From Streptantibioticus silvisoli (lineage in GTDB: Bacteria; Actinomycetota; Actinomycetes; Streptomycetales; Streptomycetaceae), in NCBI RefSeq assembly GCF_027947535.2, contig NZ_JAAGKO020000011.1, positions 105,475-169,474 on the forward strand: a stretch of 64,000 bases of DNA. The letters are read 5' to 3'. Under the pieces are notes generated by a model. It saw nothing but the letters and a program-made list of their open reading frames with translations. It made no database searches and had not been told where the DNA came from. This document shows, in pieces, positions 8,178 through 18,727 of this stretch (its first letter is position 1; each line of letters opens with the position of its first letter). A program made the translations under genes and the position numbers.

Positions 8178-10274
8178 TCAGGCGATGCCGGCCTCCTTCA
8201 TCTGCCGCAACTCCTTCTTGAGTTCACCCAGCTCGTCCCGCAGCCGGGCCGCCACCTCGAACTGCAGCTCGGCGGCGGCGGTGTGCATCTGGTCGGTCAA
8301 CTCCTGGATGAGGTCGACCAGTTCGGCCGCGGGCAGGCTCTTGGCCGTGCTGCGGCCGCCGGACTTGGCCGACAGTCCCGGCACCGGCGCCTTGCCGCGC
8401 GACCGCTGGCGCCCGGAGCCGAGCAGTTCCTCGGTGTCCGCGTCCTCGCGGGCGAACGAGTCGAGGATGCCGGCGATCTTCTTGCGCAGCGGCTGCGGGT
8501 CGATGCCGTGCTCGGTGTTGTAGGCGATCTGCTTGTCGCGGCGCCGGTTCGTCTCGTCGATGGCACGTTCCATACCCGCGGTGATCCGGTCGGCGTACAT
8601 GTGCACCTCGCCGGAGACGTTGCGCGCCGCGCGGCCGATGGTCTGGATCAGCGAGGTGCCGGAGCGCAGGAAACCCTCCTTGTCGGCGTCGAGGATCGCC
8701 ACGAGCGAGACCTCCGGCAGGTCGAGGCCCTCACGCAGCAGGTTGATGCCGACCAGGACGTCGTACTCGCCGGCCCGCAGCTCGCGCAGCAGCTCGATCC
8801 GGCGCAGCGTGTCGATGTCGCTGTGCAGGTAGCGCACCTGGATGCCCAGCTCCAGCATGTAGTCGGTGAGGTCCTCCGACATCTTCTTGGTGAGCGTGGT
8901 GACCAGCACGCGTTCGTTGCGCTCGGCGCGCACCCGGATCTCGTGCACCAGGTCGTCGATCTGGCCCTCGGTGGGCTTGACGATGACCTGCGGGTCGATC
9001 AGGCCGGTGGGGCGGATGACCTGCTCGACGTAGGTGTCGGAGCGGGACAGCTCGTAGGGGCCGGGGGTGGCCGACAGGTAGACGGTCTGGTCGACCCGGC
9101 CGAGGAACTCCTCCCACTTCAGCGGCCGGTTGTCCAGCGCGGAGGGCAACCGGAAGCCGTGGTCGATCAGGGTGCGCTTGCGGGAGGCGTCGCCCTCGTA
9201 CATCGCGCCGATCTGCGGGACGGTCTGGTGGGACTCGTCGATGACCAGGAGAAAGTCCTCCGGGAAGTAGTCGAGCAGCGTGTTGGGCGCGGTGCCCGCC
9301 TCGCGGTCGTCGATGTGGCGGGAGTAGTTCTCGATGCCGGCGCAGGAGCCGATCTGCCGCATCATCTCGATGTCGTACGTGGTGCGCATCCGCAGCCGCT
9401 GGGCCTCCAGCAGCTTGCCCTGCTTCTCCAGGGTGGCGAGGGTGGTCTCCAGCTCCTTCTCGATGCCGGCGATCGCGCGTTCCATCCGCTCGGGACCGGC
9501 GACGTAGTGCGTGGCGGGGAAGACGTACAGCTCGGTGTCGTCGGTGATGACCTCGCCGGTGAGCGGGTGCAGGGTCGACAGCGCCTCGACCTCGTCGCCG
9601 AACATCTCGATGCGGACGGCGAGTTCCTCGTAGACCGGGAAGATCTCGATGGTGTCGCCGCGCACCCGGAAGGTGCCGCGGGTGAACGCCACGTCGTTGC
9701 GCGCGTACTGGATGTCGACGAAGCGGCGCAGCAGCTGGTCGCGGTCGATCTCGTCGCCGACGCGCAGCCGGACCATGCGGTCCACGTACTCCTGCGGGGT
9801 GCCCAGGCCGTAGATGCAGGAGACGGAGGCGACGACGATGACGTCGCGGCGGGTCAGCAGCGAGTTGGTGGCCGAGTGCCGCAGGCGTTCGACCTCCTCG
9901 TTGATGGAGGAGTCCTTCTCGATGTAGGTGTCCGTCTGCGGGACGTACGCCTCGGGCTGGAAGTAGTCGTAGTAGGAGACGAAGTACTCGACGGCGTTGT
10001 TGGGCAGCAGTTCGCGGAACTCGTTGGCCAGCTGGGCCGCGAGCGTCTTGTTCGGGGCGATGACCAGGGTGGGGCGCTGGAGCTCCTCCACCATCCAGGC
10101 GGTGGTGGCGGACTTGCCGGTGCCGGTGGCGCCGAGCAGCACGACGTCCTTCTCGCCGGCCCGGACGCGCCGGGCCAGCTCGGCGATGGCCGTGGGCTGG
10201 TCGCCGCTGGGCTGGTAGGCGCTGACGACCTCGAAAGGGGCCACCGTGCGCTCGATGTCTGTTACGGGCCGCAT
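8178..10274 (-). CDS. uvrB: excinuclease ABC subunit UvrB
   Basis: A 698-residue UvrB of normal length, the damage-verifying helicase-like subunit of nucleotide excision repair. Seen in order: Walker A 'GATGTGKS' (48-55), the beta-hairpin region with '[20 protein letters not shown]' (about 100-120), helicase motifs such as '[13 protein letters not shown]', '[17 protein letters not shown]' and 'QTIGRAARN', and the C-terminal UVR domain ('[20 protein letters not shown]') that contacts UvrC. The ATG at 10274 fits the family start '[18 protein letters not shown]'. A damage-type promoter ends seven bases before this ATG, so the mRNA is probably leaderless. The neighbour on the other side is divergently transcribed. 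Confidence 0.97.
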   Translation of the reverse strand: MRPVTDIERTVAPFEVVSAYQPSGDQPTAIAELARRVRAGEKDVVLLGATGTGKSATTAWMVEELQRPTLVIAPNKTLAAQLANEFRELLPNNAVEYFVSYYDYFQPEAYVPQTDTYIEKDSSINEEVERLRHSATNSLLTRRDVIVVASVSCIYGLGTPQEYVDRMVRLRVGDEIDRDQLLRRFVDIQYARNDVAFTRGTFRVRGDTIEIFPVYEELAVRIEMFGDEVEALSTLHPLTGEVITDDTELYVFPATHYVAGPERMERAIAGIEKELETTLATLEKQGKLLEAQRLRMRTTYDIEMMRQIGSCAGIENYSRHIDDREAGTAPNTLLDYFPEDFLLVIDESHQTVPQIGAMYEGDASRKRTLIDHGFRLPSALDNRPLKWEEFLGRVDQTVYLSATPGPYELSRSDTYVEQVIRPTGLIDPQVIVKPTEGQIDDLVHEIRVRAERNERVLVTTLTKKMSEDLTDYMLELGIQVRYLHSDIDTLRRIELLRELRAGEYDVLVGINLLREGLDLPEVSLVAILDADKEGFLRSGTSLIQTIGRAARNVSGEVHMYADRITAGMERAIDETNRRRDKQIAYNTEHGIDPQPLRKKIAGILDSFAREDADTEELLGSGRQRSRGKAPVPGLSAKSGGRSTAKSLPAAELVDLIQELTDQMHTAAAELQFEVAARLRDELGELKKELRQMKEAGIA

Positions 10275-10280
10275 GTCATC

Positions 10281-10303
10281 ACCGTACGACCTGGCACTGA
10301 CAA
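10281..10303 (-). promoter_or_regulatory. RecA-NDp (PafBC-type) promoter of uvrB
   Basis: On the minus strand TTGTCAGTGCC, a 6-base gap and TACGGT closely match the actinobacterial LexA-independent damage promoter (TTGTCAGTGGC-N6-TAGGGT). The last base of the -10 box is seven bases before the uvrB ATG, which predicts a start of transcription at or next to the start codon. No LexA palindrome is visible nearby. Confidence 0.75.
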
Positions 10304-10448
10304 TCGGCGTCCGACCACCTGCCGGCCACCCCCGGCACCGCCGTGACCTGCGACGACGGTCCCGGATCGGGAATTGTCCGCGGCACCCGCTACGTTGTCG
10401 ATCACGGGGCCGCACGGCCCCGCCCGGCCGTACCGCACGGAGGACGTC

Positions 10449-11132
10449 ATGCCCATGCCCACTCCCGACTTCGAGTGGATCTTCACCGAGGGCCGGACGT
10501 TCACGTTCCCCGAGGACGACCAGGCCGGGGTGATCGGGCTGATGTCCGGTGGGGAGCTGGCGCTGCCGACCGGCCGGGTCGCCGCCTGCGACCCCCTGGT
10601 GACGCTGGGCGAGGAGCTGGAGGGGTTCACCGCGACGGTGCCGCCGGGGCGCTATCCGGTGTCGGTGGCCGTGGTGACCATCGGCGATCCGGCGGCCGCG
10701 GAACCGCACCAGCGGGTCGCGGCGGCCCGGCTGGTGATCAAGGACGTGCCGCCGGTGAGCTGGGACATGGCCCTCCAGCCGGAGCAGGAGCTGACGGACC
10801 TGACCGACGACGAGTTCTACGGCTACGGCGTGGACGCGGGCACCGGCTGCTTCGCGGACGCGAGCGTCGACAGCCGCTTCGCCGGCGGGCAGGGCGCGGA
10901 GGACTCGCAGCTCTTCGACGCGATCAACGCGGCCGGCTGGACCGCCCGGCCGATCAACCACACCGACCCCGCCACCGGCCAGCAGGTGGTGGTCTTCTTC
11001 AGCGGCTGGGGCGACGGCGCCTACCCGACCTGGGTGGGCCGGGACGCGTCCGGCGAGGTGTGCTGCTTCGTCACGGACTTCTTCGTCGTCCCGCCGGAGG
11101 CCATACCGGGCGCTGTCGGCGGCGGAGCCTAG
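10449..11132 (+). CDS. DUF4241 domain-containing protein
   Basis: A 227-residue soluble protein with the DUF4241 pattern: '[13 protein letters not shown]' (about 37-50), '[15 protein letters not shown]', '[15 protein letters not shown]', '[20 protein letters not shown]' and 'VCCFVTDFF'. The family occurs in many bacteria and is often encoded near toxin-immunity or housekeeping genes; its function is unknown. The ATG at 10449 has a GGAGG site seven bases upstream. It is divergent from uvrB and followed within 10 nt by the methyltransferase gene ogt, probably in one transcript. Confidence 0.85.
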   Translation: MPMPTPDFEWIFTEGRTFTFPEDDQAGVIGLMSGGELALPTGRVAACDPLVTLGEELEGFTATVPPGRYPVSVAVVTIGDPAAAEPHQRVAAARLVIKDVPPVSWDMALQPEQELTDLTDDEFYGYGVDAGTGCFADASVDSRFAGGQGAEDSQLFDAINAAGWTARPINHTDPATGQQVVVFFSGWGDGAYPTWVGRDASGEVCCFVTDFFVVPPEAIPGAVGGGA

Positions 11133-11142
11133 GGTGGGCCGT

Positions 11143-11763
11143 ATGACGACTTCGGCGACCGCGCCGGGCGGCGGGACCCCCGCCGCAGAGCCGCCCGCGC
11201 AACGGCAGCCCGCCGGCGGCACCACCGTGCGCTGGACCGTGCTGGACGACATGCCGATCGGGCCCCTGCTGGTGGCGGCGACGCCGCAGGGGCTGGTCAA
11301 GGTGGAGTTCCGGGCCGGTGAGCGGGCGGTGCGGTCGGTGCTGGGCCGGCTGGCGGCGCGGTTCGGCACCGAGCCGGTCCGGGACGACGCGCCGGCCCCG
11401 GACAGCGTGCTGGGCCGCGCGGCCGCCGAACTGCGGGCCTACTTCGCCGGGACGCTGCGTGACTTCACGGTGCCGCTCGACTGGTCGCTCAGCGGCGGCT
11501 TCAACCTCAGGGTGCTGCTGGAACTGGCGGCCTCGGTGCCGTACGGCGGCGTCGTCGGCTACCAGACGCTGGCCGACCGGGTCGGTGAGCCCGGCGCCGC
11601 CCGCGCGGTGGGCGTCGCCATGGGCTCCAACCCGCTGCCCGTCGTGGTCGCCTGCCACCGCGTCGTGGAGTCCAACGGCAACCTGGGCGGCTTCGGCGGC
11701 GGCCTGCCCATCAAGCGCCAGCTGCTGGCCCTGGAGGGCGTCCTGCCGGAACCGCTGTTCTGA
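11143..11763 (+). CDS. ogt: methylated-DNA--[protein]-cysteine S-methyltransferase
   Basis: A 206-residue direct-reversal repair protein that moves alkyl groups from O6-alkylguanine to its own cysteine. The C-terminal DNA-binding domain shows '[20 protein letters not shown]' (131-150), '[15 protein letters not shown]' and the active-site block '[19 protein letters not shown]'. The acceptor cysteine is Cys171. The usual motif is PCHRV; here the residue before the cysteine is alanine. The rest of the site, including the conserved downstream glycines, is normal. Start ATG at 11143; a TAGGGT hexamer just upstream could be a -10 element, but cotranscription with the DUF4241 gene is equally likely. 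Confidence 0.92.
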   Translation: MTTSATAPGGGTPAAEPPAQRQPAGGTTVRWTVLDDMPIGPLLVAATPQGLVKVEFRAGERAVRSVLGRLAARFGTEPVRDDAPAPDSVLGRAAAELRAYFAGTLRDFTVPLDWSLSGGFNLRVLLELAASVPYGGVVGYQTLADRVGEPGAARAVGVAMGSNPLPVVVACHRVVESNGNLGGFGGGLPIKRQLLALEGVLPEPLF

Positions 11764-11785
11764 CGGGCGCCTTCGTCCGCCCCGC

Positions 11786-12175
11786 TCACGCCCCGCCCTC
11801 CCCGCGGTCCCCCCGGTCCTCGAAGTGGGCGGCGGCGAGGAACTCGGGGTTGGGATCGAGGGCGGCGGCCAGGCGGTAGTGGCGCTGGGCCTCGGTGGGG
11901 CGATTGGCGCGGGTGAGGGTGCGGGCCAGGGCGAAGTGGGCGAAGGCGTTGTCGGGCTCGCGCTCGATGACGACCTGGAATTCCAGCTCGGCGGCCCGCA
12001 GCTGGGCGCCCAGGAAGAAGGCCCGGGCCCGCAGCAGGCGGGCCGCGGTGTTCTCCGGGTGGGCGGTGATGACGGGGTCGAGCAGCTTGACGGCGCCCCG
12101 CGGATCGCGGGCGGCGAGCAGCTGCTCGGCGGCGCGGTAGTCGATGACGTTGGTTTCCGGGCTGCGCTCGGCCAC
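11786..12175 (-). CDS. tetratricopeptide repeat protein
   Basis: A 129-residue soluble protein made almost wholly of TPR helices: 'YRAAEQLLAARDPRGAVKLL', 'HPENTAARLLRARAFFLGAQ' and 'DNAFAHFALARTLTRANRPT' each fit the 34-residue TPR spacing with the usual A/G/P positions. The C-terminus is acidic. Such short TPR proteins are protein-protein adaptors; the partner is unknown. GTG start at 12175 with GAGGAGG spaced about seven bases upstream. It converges on ogt with a 22-bp gap. Confidence 0.85.
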   Translation of the reverse strand: MAERSPETNVIDYRAAEQLLAARDPRGAVKLLDPVITAHPENTAARLLRARAFFLGAQLRAAELEFQVVIEREPDNAFAHFALARTLTRANRPTEAQRHYRLAAALDPNPEFLAAAHFEDRGDRGEGGA

Positions 12176-12367
12176 GTATACCTCCTCGCGGCGGCGATCT
12201 GTCGCCTTTCAGGAATACCCAACCGGCACCCCGCCAATCGCATTCCCCGGCGCCCGGACGCCGGCGTACCGATGGGCTGCACCCACGTTCGGTGACCCGG
12301 ATCACGCAACCCGCGTGCCGTCGGCGGACTCCTAGGCAGGGGGGAGTCCAACCGAACGGAGCATCAG

Positions 12368-13948
12368 ATGATCGGGCCGAACCGGCCGCAGTGGTACCGC
12401 AGGCACCTGCTGGGGGTGGCCGCCGCGGCGGGGGCCGGGGTGATCACGGGCTGCTCGCCGCAGGCGGCACCGGGCGGCGCGGGCCACACCCCTGCCGCCG
12501 GACACGCGGACGGCAGCAACGCGACCGCCCGGGAGAACGCGCGGCCCGGCGACCGGGACTGGCGGCTGCGGCGGCTGGGCGCGGACCGGGCGGTCGAGGG
12601 GTACGCCGACCGGGTGAGCGTGCTGCCGGGTGAGGCCTTCCACCTGCACGTGTCCACCACGGCGGCGGCGTTCCGGGCCGAGGCGTTCCGCATGGGGTGG
12701 TACGGCGGCGCCGGGGCGCGCAAGGTGTGGCAGTCGCCGCGGGTGACCGGTGCGCGCCGCAGCGTCCCGGGGCCGGCGGGGGCGACCCGGACGGTGACGG
12801 CGGGCTGGCAGCCGTCGCTGCGGGTGCCCACGGCGGGCTGGCCGGAGGGGGCGTACCTGATACGTCTGACCGCGGACGGCGGCGCGCAGCGGTACGTGCC
12901 GCTCGTCGTGCGGTCGGCGCGGACCGACGGGAAGCTGGTGCTGCTCCACGCGACGGCGACCTGGCAGGCGTACAACACCTGGGGCGGCCACAGCCTGTAC
13001 CAGGGGCCCGGCGGCAAGGCGGACTACTCCAACCGGTCGCTGGCGGTCAGCTGCGACCGGCCGTTCGACGGCGACGGGGCGAAGCTGTTCCTGACGTACG
13101 AGCGGCCCGTGGTGGCGCTGGCGGAGCGGCTGGGGCTGCCGGTGGCGTACGTGACGGGCATGGACGTCGACCGGGAGCCGGGGCTGCTGCGCGGGGCGCG
13201 CGCGGTGGTGTCGCTGGGGCACGACGAGTACTGGAGCCCGGCGATGCGCGAGCGGGTGACCGCGGCGCGGGACGCCGGGACGAACGTGGCGTTCCTCGGG
13301 GCGAACGCGTGTTTCCGGCGGATACGGCTGGAGGCGGCCGACAGCGGTGACCGGCGGCTGGTGGTCTGTTACAAGACGGACTGGCAGCGGGACCCGCTGT
13401 ACGGCAAGGACGACGCGGCGGTGACCGCCGACTGGCGCGAGCCGCCGGACGCACGGCCGGAGAGCTCGCTGACCGGGGTGCTGTACGAGTCGAACCCGAC
13501 GAGCGCCGCCTACGTGGTGGCCGATCCGGGGCACTGGGTGTTCGCGGGGACCGGGGTGCGGCGCGGGACGCGGTTCGCGAACCTGGTGGGCACCGAGTAC
13601 GACCGGGTGAATTCCGGGCCGCTGACACCGCGTCCGATCCACATCGTCGCGCATTCGCGGCTGGTGTGCCGGGGCGTGCGGACGTTCTCGGACTCGGCGT
13701 ACTACACGACGCCCGGCGGCGCGGGAGTGTTCGCGACCGGCACCATGCGCTGGGTGGAGTCGATGACCGGCAACGGCGCGCACGGGATCGCGCGGCACAC
13801 CGCACGATTCACCGGCCGGGTGACGGCGAACGTACTGCGGGTCTTCGCAGCGGGACCGGCCGGGACGCCACACCCGGCGCAGGACAACCTGGCGGACTTC
13901 CACCCGTTCGACGGCGACCCGACCTGGGCCCGCAAGGACCTCTGGTAG
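12368..13948 (+). CDS. exported N,N-dimethylformamidase large-subunit-like lipoprotein
   Basis: A 526-residue protein with a twin arginine at 11-12, a hydrophobic stretch and the lipobox 'VITGC' with Cys29, so a Tat- or Sec-exported lipoprotein is expected. The body matches the C-terminal domain of the N,N-dimethylformamidase large subunit (DMFA2_C): 'AFRMGWYGGAGARKVW', 'LLHATATWQAYNTWGGHSLY', 'TYERPVV', 'VAYVTGMDVDREPGLL', 'SLGHDEYWSP' and 'NVAFLGANACFRRIR'. The small subunit is not present nearby, so amide hydrolysis of dimethylformamide should not be assumed; a periplasmic hydrolase-like fold is the safe statement. ATG at 12368 with GGAG upstream. Proline/threonine-rich spacer after Cys29. 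Confidence 0.8.
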   Translation: MIGPNRPQWYRRHLLGVAAAAGAGVITGCSPQAAPGGAGHTPAAGHADGSNATARENARPGDRDWRLRRLGADRAVEGYADRVSVLPGEAFHLHVSTTAAAFRAEAFRMGWYGGAGARKVWQSPRVTGARRSVPGPAGATRTVTAGWQPSLRVPTAGWPEGAYLIRLTADGGAQRYVPLVVRSARTDGKLVLLHATATWQAYNTWGGHSLYQGPGGKADYSNRSLAVSCDRPFDGDGAKLFLTYERPVVALAERLGLPVAYVTGMDVDREPGLLRGARAVVSLGHDEYWSPAMRERVTAARDAGTNVAFLGANACFRRIRLEAADSGDRRLVVCYKTDWQRDPLYGKDDAAVTADWREPPDARPESSLTGVLYESNPTSAAYVVADPGHWVFAGTGVRRGTRFANLVGTEYDRVNSGPLTPRPIHIVAHSRLVCRGVRTFSDSAYYTTPGGAGVFATGTMRWVESMTGNGAHGIARHTARFTGRVTANVLRVFAAGPAGTPHPAQDNLADFHPFDGDPTWARKDLW

Positions 13949-14090
13949 CGGCTGGCCGCCCCGGACCGGCGGGCCGGTGCCCAGGGCGCAGGTCAGGTGC
14001 CCACGGCCCCCGGCCGGCGCTCACGCGCCCACGTACGGCCGTCCTGCGCCCGTGCCGCGGCCAGGGGCCGGACCCCGGCCGCCGACAGCC

Positions 14091-14690
14091 TCAGTGCCCG
14101 GCGCGGGCGCGCAGTTGGTCCCACACGCGCCTGACGCGGGGTTCGAGGGCTTCGAGCGGGCCGTCGTTGGCGATCACGAGGTCGGCGATGGCGAGCCGCT
14201 CGTCGCGGCCGGCCTGGGCGTCCATCCGGGCGCGGGCCTGTTCGGGCGTCATGCCGCGGACGGCCACCAGCCGTTCGAGCCGGGTCTCGCGGGACGCGTC
14301 GACGACGACCACCAGGTCGTAGTGCGGGGCGAGGCCGCTCTCGGCCAGCAGCGGCACGTCGTGCACGACGACGGCGTCGGGCGCGGCGGCGGCCTCCAGT
14401 TCGGCGGCGCGGCGGCGGACCAGCGGGTGGACGATGACATTGAGCGCGGCGAGACGTTCGGGGGCGCCGAAGACGAGTTCGCCGAGCCGGGGGCGGTCGA
14501 GGGTGCCGTCCGCGGCGAGCACGCCGGCGCCGAACTCCTCGACGACCGCGGCCAGTCCGGGCGTGCCCGGCTCGACCACCTCCCGGGCGATCCGGTCGGA
14601 GTCCACGATGACGGCACCGTAGGACCCCAGCAGCCGGGACACCTCGCTCTTGCCGGCGCCGATCCCGCCGGTCAGGCCCACCTTCAGCAT
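14091..14690 (-). CDS. coaE: dephospho-CoA kinase
   Basis: A 199-residue P-loop kinase that phosphorylates the 3'-hydroxyl of dephospho-CoA in the last step of CoA synthesis. '[11 protein letters not shown]' (5-15) is the Walker A with the family's Gly-rich start. '[15 protein letters not shown]' (28-42) carries the conserved DxD/AR motif, and '[13 protein letters not shown]' and '[12 protein letters not shown]' follow the family pattern. Length is normal, without the C-terminal GrpB/UPF0157 fusion found in mycobacteria. It lies between the DMFase-like gene and PAC2, about 4 kb from rpsA, matching the conserved order. Confidence 0.96.
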   Translation of the reverse strand: MLKVGLTGGIGAGKSEVSRLLGSYGAVIVDSDRIAREVVEPGTPGLAAVVEEFGAGVLAADGTLDRPRLGELVFGAPERLAALNVIVHPLVRRRAAELEAAAAPDAVVVHDVPLLAESGLAPHYDLVVVVDASRETRLERLVAVRGMTPEQARARMDAQAGRDERLAIADLVIANDGPLEALEPRVRRVWDQLRARAGH

Positions 14691-14723
14691 GCGGTCAGCC
14701 TACGGCCTGCGGTCATGCCCCGG

Positions 14724-15656
14724 TCAGCCGCCGTCGCCCTCCCGTTCGGCGAGGAAGCGTTCGAACTCGGCGCCCAGGTCGTCGGCGGACGGCAGGTCGG
14801 CGGCCTCGGCGATGAGGCTCTCGCGGCTGCCGGCGCCGGCCAGCGCGTCGTACTGCGCCTCCAGGCCGCGGACGACGGCGACCAGCTCGGCGTCGCCCTC
14901 GGAGATCTGCCGTTCGATCTCCACCTGGACGGTCTCGGCCTCGGCGCGCAGGGCCTGGGCGATGTCGGGCAGCACCAGGCCGGTGGCACCGGTGACGGCC
15001 TCCAGGACGGTCAGCGCGGCATCCGGGTACGGCGAGCGGGACAGGTAGTGCGGCACGTGGGCTGCGACACCGAGCACGTCGTGGCCGCCCTCGGTCAGGC
15101 GCAGCTCCACCAGCCCCTCGGCGCTGCCGGGCACCTGCGCCTCGTCGAACCAGGCGCGGTGGCCGGGCACCAGGTCGGTGCGGTTGCCGTGCGGGGTGAG
15201 GCCGACCGGGCGGGTGTGCGGCACGCCCATCGGGATGCCGTGGAAGTTGATCGCCATGCGCACCCCGAACTCCTCCACCAGCTGCTGCACGGCGGTGGCG
15301 AAGCGCTCCCACAGCACGTCCGGCTCGGGGCCGGCCAGCAGCAGGAACGGGGTGCCGGTGCTGTCGTGGGTGAGGTACAGCGCCAGCTCGGGCGTCTCGT
15401 AGTCGGCCCACCGGTCGCGCCGGAACGTCATCAGCGGCCGTCTGGCCCGGTAGTCCAGCAGGCGGTCCACGTCGAACCGCGCGACCAGCTGGTGGTCCAG
15501 CCGGCCGAGGAGCTCGGTGATCAGCTGCTCGCCGGTCTCACCCGCGTCGATGAAGCCGTCCAGGTGGTACAGCAGCACCAGCCCGTCGGCGACCACGGCC
15601 TCGACCGCCTCGACCCCGTCCGGCTCGAACTCGTACAGATCCCGCGCTTCCAGCAA
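14724..15656 (-). CDS. PAC2 family protein
   Basis: A protein of about 310 residues from the PAC2 (proteasome assembly chaperone 2-like) family found across actinobacteria. Key blocks: '[18 protein letters not shown]', '[19 protein letters not shown]', '[15 protein letters not shown]', '[16 protein letters not shown]' and '[18 protein letters not shown]'. In actinobacteria these proteins are often found in species with a 20S proteasome, but a direct role is not shown. I chose the TTG at 15656 because AAGGAG lies eight bases upstream; a TTG two codons earlier is too close to it. It ends 33 bp before coaE starts. Confidence 0.87.
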   Translation of the reverse strand: MLEARDLYEFEPDGVEAVEAVVADGLVLLYHLDGFIDAGETGEQLITELLGRLDHQLVARFDVDRLLDYRARRPLMTFRRDRWADYETPELALYLTHDSTGTPFLLLAGPEPDVLWERFATAVQQLVEEFGVRMAINFHGIPMGVPHTRPVGLTPHGNRTDLVPGHRAWFDEAQVPGSAEGLVELRLTEGGHDVLGVAAHVPHYLSRSPYPDAALTVLEAVTGATGLVLPDIAQALRAEAETVQVEIERQISEGDAELVAVVRGLEAQYDALAGAGSRESLIAEAADLPSADDLGAEFERFLAEREGDGG

Positions 15657-15880
15657 CGTCAACGCTCCTTCTTCGTCTCCCCCGCGTCAACACGGGCCCC
15701 CGCAGGGGAATTCCCCCGCCCGGCCGCTCCGCACACGGCACGTCGACCGGATGACCGGTATGAACGGTCTTGACAGCTGTTGGAATCCCCCGACGGGAAG
15801 GTTCGACGCGGCGAACGCTCCCGACCATATATGCGCGATACATCAGCCTTCCCCGTGTCGTCACGAAGGGACCTCAGGCC

Positions 15881-18601
15881 GTGCCGCACCGATTCGCAGG
15901 ACGTCCGGCGTCCCGGCGTCTGAGGGCGCCGCTGGCCGCCGCGGCGGCGGTACTCCTGCTCGTCGTGGTGCCGCACCTGCCGGATCGTCCGCCGCGTCCG
16001 GTACAGCGGCTCACCGACCTGGTGAACCCGTTCATCGGATCACGCGACGAGGGCAACACCTTCCCGGGCGCGACCGTGCCGTTCGGCATGGTGCAGCTGT
16101 CACCGGACACCGGGCATTCGACGGGTTACGACTGGGGGCAGGGCCACATCCGGGGGTTCAGCGCGACGCACCTGTCGGGGGTGGGGTGCCCGGCCGGCGG
16201 CGACCTGCCGGTACTGCCGACGACCGGCGCCGTGACGCGTACCGACGACGCGCGGTACGCGGCCGCCTTCCGGCACGCCTCGGAACGGGCGTCGCCGGGG
16301 TACTACCGGGTCGGCCTGGAGTCGTACGGCGGTATCACCGCGGAACTGACGGCGACCACCCGGACCGGCTGGCAGCGCTACACCTTCCCCGCCACCGAAC
16401 GGGCCAACGTGATGCTGGACGCCGGGCAGGCGCTGCACTCCGTGGTCTCCAGCCGGGTCACCGTCCTGGGCGCGCGCACCGTGGCGACCGCGATCACCGG
16501 GCGCGGCTTCTGCTGGGGGACCCTGCCGTACACGCTGTACACCGTGACGCGGTTCGACCGGCCGTTCACCGGCTACGGCACCTGGAGCGGCCCGGCGGTG
16601 ACGCCCGGGGCGCGGAGGTCGGCCGGGCCCGGGCTGCGGGGGGCCTACGCGCGGTTCGACACCCGACGCGGGCGCCGGGTGACAGCGGTGACCGCGCTGT
16701 CGTGGGTGAGTACGCGCGGGGCGCTGGCGAACCTGGCGGCGGAGGGCCGCGGCGGCTTCGACGCGACGGCGCGGGCGGCCCGTGACACGTGGCAGCGGCG
16801 GCTGTCGGCGGTGCGGGTGACCGGCGGGAGCGACGGACGGCGGCGGGTGTTCTACTCCGCGCTGTACCGGGCGTTCCTGGCGCCCAGCACCGGTACGGAC
16901 ACCGACGGCGCGTACACCGGCTGGGACGGGCGGGCGCACCGGGCGCGGGGGTTCACGTACTACCAGAACTGGTCGCTGTGGGACACCTACCGCACCCAGG
17001 CGCAACTGCTGTCGCTGGTGGCGCCGGCCGAGTCGCGGGACATGGCGCTGTCGCTGCTGCGGGTGCGGCGCGACAGCGGGCGGCTGCCCAAATGGGGTTA
17101 CGCGACGGTGGAGACCAACACGATGACGGGCGATCCCGTCACACCGTTCCTGGTGAACGCCTGGGCGCAGGGCCTGCTCAAGGGGCACGAACGCGAGACG
17201 TACGCGGCGCTGACCTCCGAGGCGGGCGAGGCCCCGCCGGCCGACACCGCCTACGAGGGGCGCGGCGCCGACAAGGCGTACCTGTCCGACGGGTACGTGC
17301 CGCTCGATCCGTCGGAGGTCGGCGCACCGGGCGACCCGGACACCTCACGGGCGGCGTCGGCGACGCTGGAGTACGCGCTGGGCGACGCCGCGCTGGCCAC
17401 CATGGCGGACGCCCTGGGCAGGCCGGCGGACGCGGCGCGGCTGCGGGCCCGCGGACAGGACTACCGCAACATCCTCGACCCGCGGACCGGCTGGTTCCGC
17501 GCCCGCGGCCCCGGAGGCACGTTCACCGGCCCGGGGGGCCCGTCGGCCGGCACCGGGTTCCACGAGGGGACCGCCGGGCAGTACGCGTGGCTGGTGCCGC
17601 AGGACCTGCCGGGCCTGGTCAGCGCGCTGGGCGGCCGGGCGGCGGCACGGCGGCGCCTCGACGCGTTCTTCGCCTACGACCGGTTGCGGGCCGACCCGGC
17701 CGGGACCGCGCGGAAGGTCTGGGTCAACGGCCCGTACGCGTACTACGCCCGGACGACGTACAACCCGCAGAACGAGCCCGACCTGACCGCGCCCTACGCG
17801 TACCTGAGCACCGGTCAGCCGTGGAAGACGACGGACGTGGTGCACGCGGCGTTGACGCTGTTCACCGACGCGCCGGACGGGGTGACCGGCAACGATGACC
17901 TGGGCACGATGTCGTCGTGGGCGGTACTGGCGTCGATCGGGATGTATCCCGTGATGCCGGGGACCGCGATGTGGGGGCTGACGACGCCGGTTTTCTCCCG
18001 GGTGGACCTGACGCTGGACCGGCGCTACTACCCGCGCGGCCACTTCACGATCACCGCGCCCGGCATCTCGGACGGCGCGCGGTACGTGCGGTCCCTGTCG
18101 GTGGGCGGCACGCCGAGCACCGCCAGCTGGATCGGCACCGAGGACGTGCGGGCCGGCCGCGACCTGGACTTCACCGTGGGCACCGCGCCGTCCGCCTGGG
18201 GTACCGGCGCGGCTGACGCGCCGCCGGCCGTGGACGGCGTGCCGGTACCGCAGCGCCGCGCGGCGCTGTCCGTGCTGCCGGGGCGTACCGCGGCGGCCCC
18301 CGGGCGTTCGGTGCGGCTGACGGCCGCCGCGGTCTTGACGGCACCGGGAACCGCGGCGGGCACGGTCACCGCCTCGGCGGCCGGCGGCCTGACGACGACG
18401 GTCCGCGGCGGCCGGATCGCGGCGTGGTCCGACGACCTGCCGGCCACCACGGTCGTCGCGGTCGACGTCGGCGTCCCGTCCGGCACGGCCGACGGCACGT
18501 ATCCGGTGACGGTACGACTGGCCGGGCCCGGCGGCACGACCGCGGTGCGTACCGTGCCGGTGACCGTCGGTGGGGGCTTCGCGCCGCCCGGTGGGCCGTA
18601 G
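15881..18601 (+). CDS. secreted GH92 family glycosyl hydrolase (alpha-mannosidase type)
   Basis: A 906-residue exported enzyme. Residues 1-38 hold an Arg-rich start and a hydrophobic segment ('APLAAAAAVLLLVVVP'), acting as signal or anchor. The GH92 domain spans roughly 40-770, with 'VNPFIGS', 'FPGATVPFGMVQLSPD', 'FSATHLSGVGC', 'FTYYQNWSLWDTYRTQ', 'FHEGTAGQYAW' and 'GNDDLGTMSSWAVLASIG', all typical of calcium-dependent exo-alpha-mannosidases that use the inverting mechanism. A C-terminal beta-sandwich (about 795-905) resembles an NPCBM-associated/NEW3 module. GTG at 15881 with GAAGGGA about ten bases upstream was chosen; an in-frame ATG at 15770 would add an unlikely leader. It degrades mannans or N-glycans outside the cell. 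Confidence 0.92.
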   Translation: MPHRFAGRPASRRLRAPLAAAAAVLLLVVVPHLPDRPPRPVQRLTDLVNPFIGSRDEGNTFPGATVPFGMVQLSPDTGHSTGYDWGQGHIRGFSATHLSGVGCPAGGDLPVLPTTGAVTRTDDARYAAAFRHASERASPGYYRVGLESYGGITAELTATTRTGWQRYTFPATERANVMLDAGQALHSVVSSRVTVLGARTVATAITGRGFCWGTLPYTLYTVTRFDRPFTGYGTWSGPAVTPGARRSAGPGLRGAYARFDTRRGRRVTAVTALSWVSTRGALANLAAEGRGGFDATARAARDTWQRRLSAVRVTGGSDGRRRVFYSALYRAFLAPSTGTDTDGAYTGWDGRAHRARGFTYYQNWSLWDTYRTQAQLLSLVAPAESRDMALSLLRVRRDSGRLPKWGYATVETNTMTGDPVTPFLVNAWAQGLLKGHERETYAALTSEAGEAPPADTAYEGRGADKAYLSDGYVPLDPSEVGAPGDPDTSRAASATLEYALGDAALATMADALGRPADAARLRARGQDYRNILDPRTGWFRARGPGGTFTGPGGPSAGTGFHEGTAGQYAWLVPQDLPGLVSALGGRAAARRRLDAFFAYDRLRADPAGTARKVWVNGPYAYYARTTYNPQNEPDLTAPYAYLSTGQPWKTTDVVHAALTLFTDAPDGVTGNDDLGTMSSWAVLASIGMYPVMPGTAMWGLTTPVFSRVDLTLDRRYYPRGHFTITAPGISDGARYVRSLSVGGTPSTASWIGTEDVRAGRDLDFTVGTAPSAWGTGAADAPPAVDGVPVPQRRAALSVLPGRTAAAPGRSVRLTAAAVLTAPGTAAGTVTASAAGGLTTTVRGGRIAAWSDDLPATTVVAVDVGVPSGTADGTYPVTVRLAGPGGTTAVRTVPVTVGGGFAPPGGP

Positions 18602-18727
18602 GAGCGCCTGCGGGGCGGCCCGGGCCCAAGGGGGTCGCCCGCCGGTCCGGAGGGACGCGAGAGGCCGCCTGCGACGCGTTGCGCGGGGAGCGCCCGGGGG
18701 AAACGGGATCGGCGCCGGGAAACGGGC

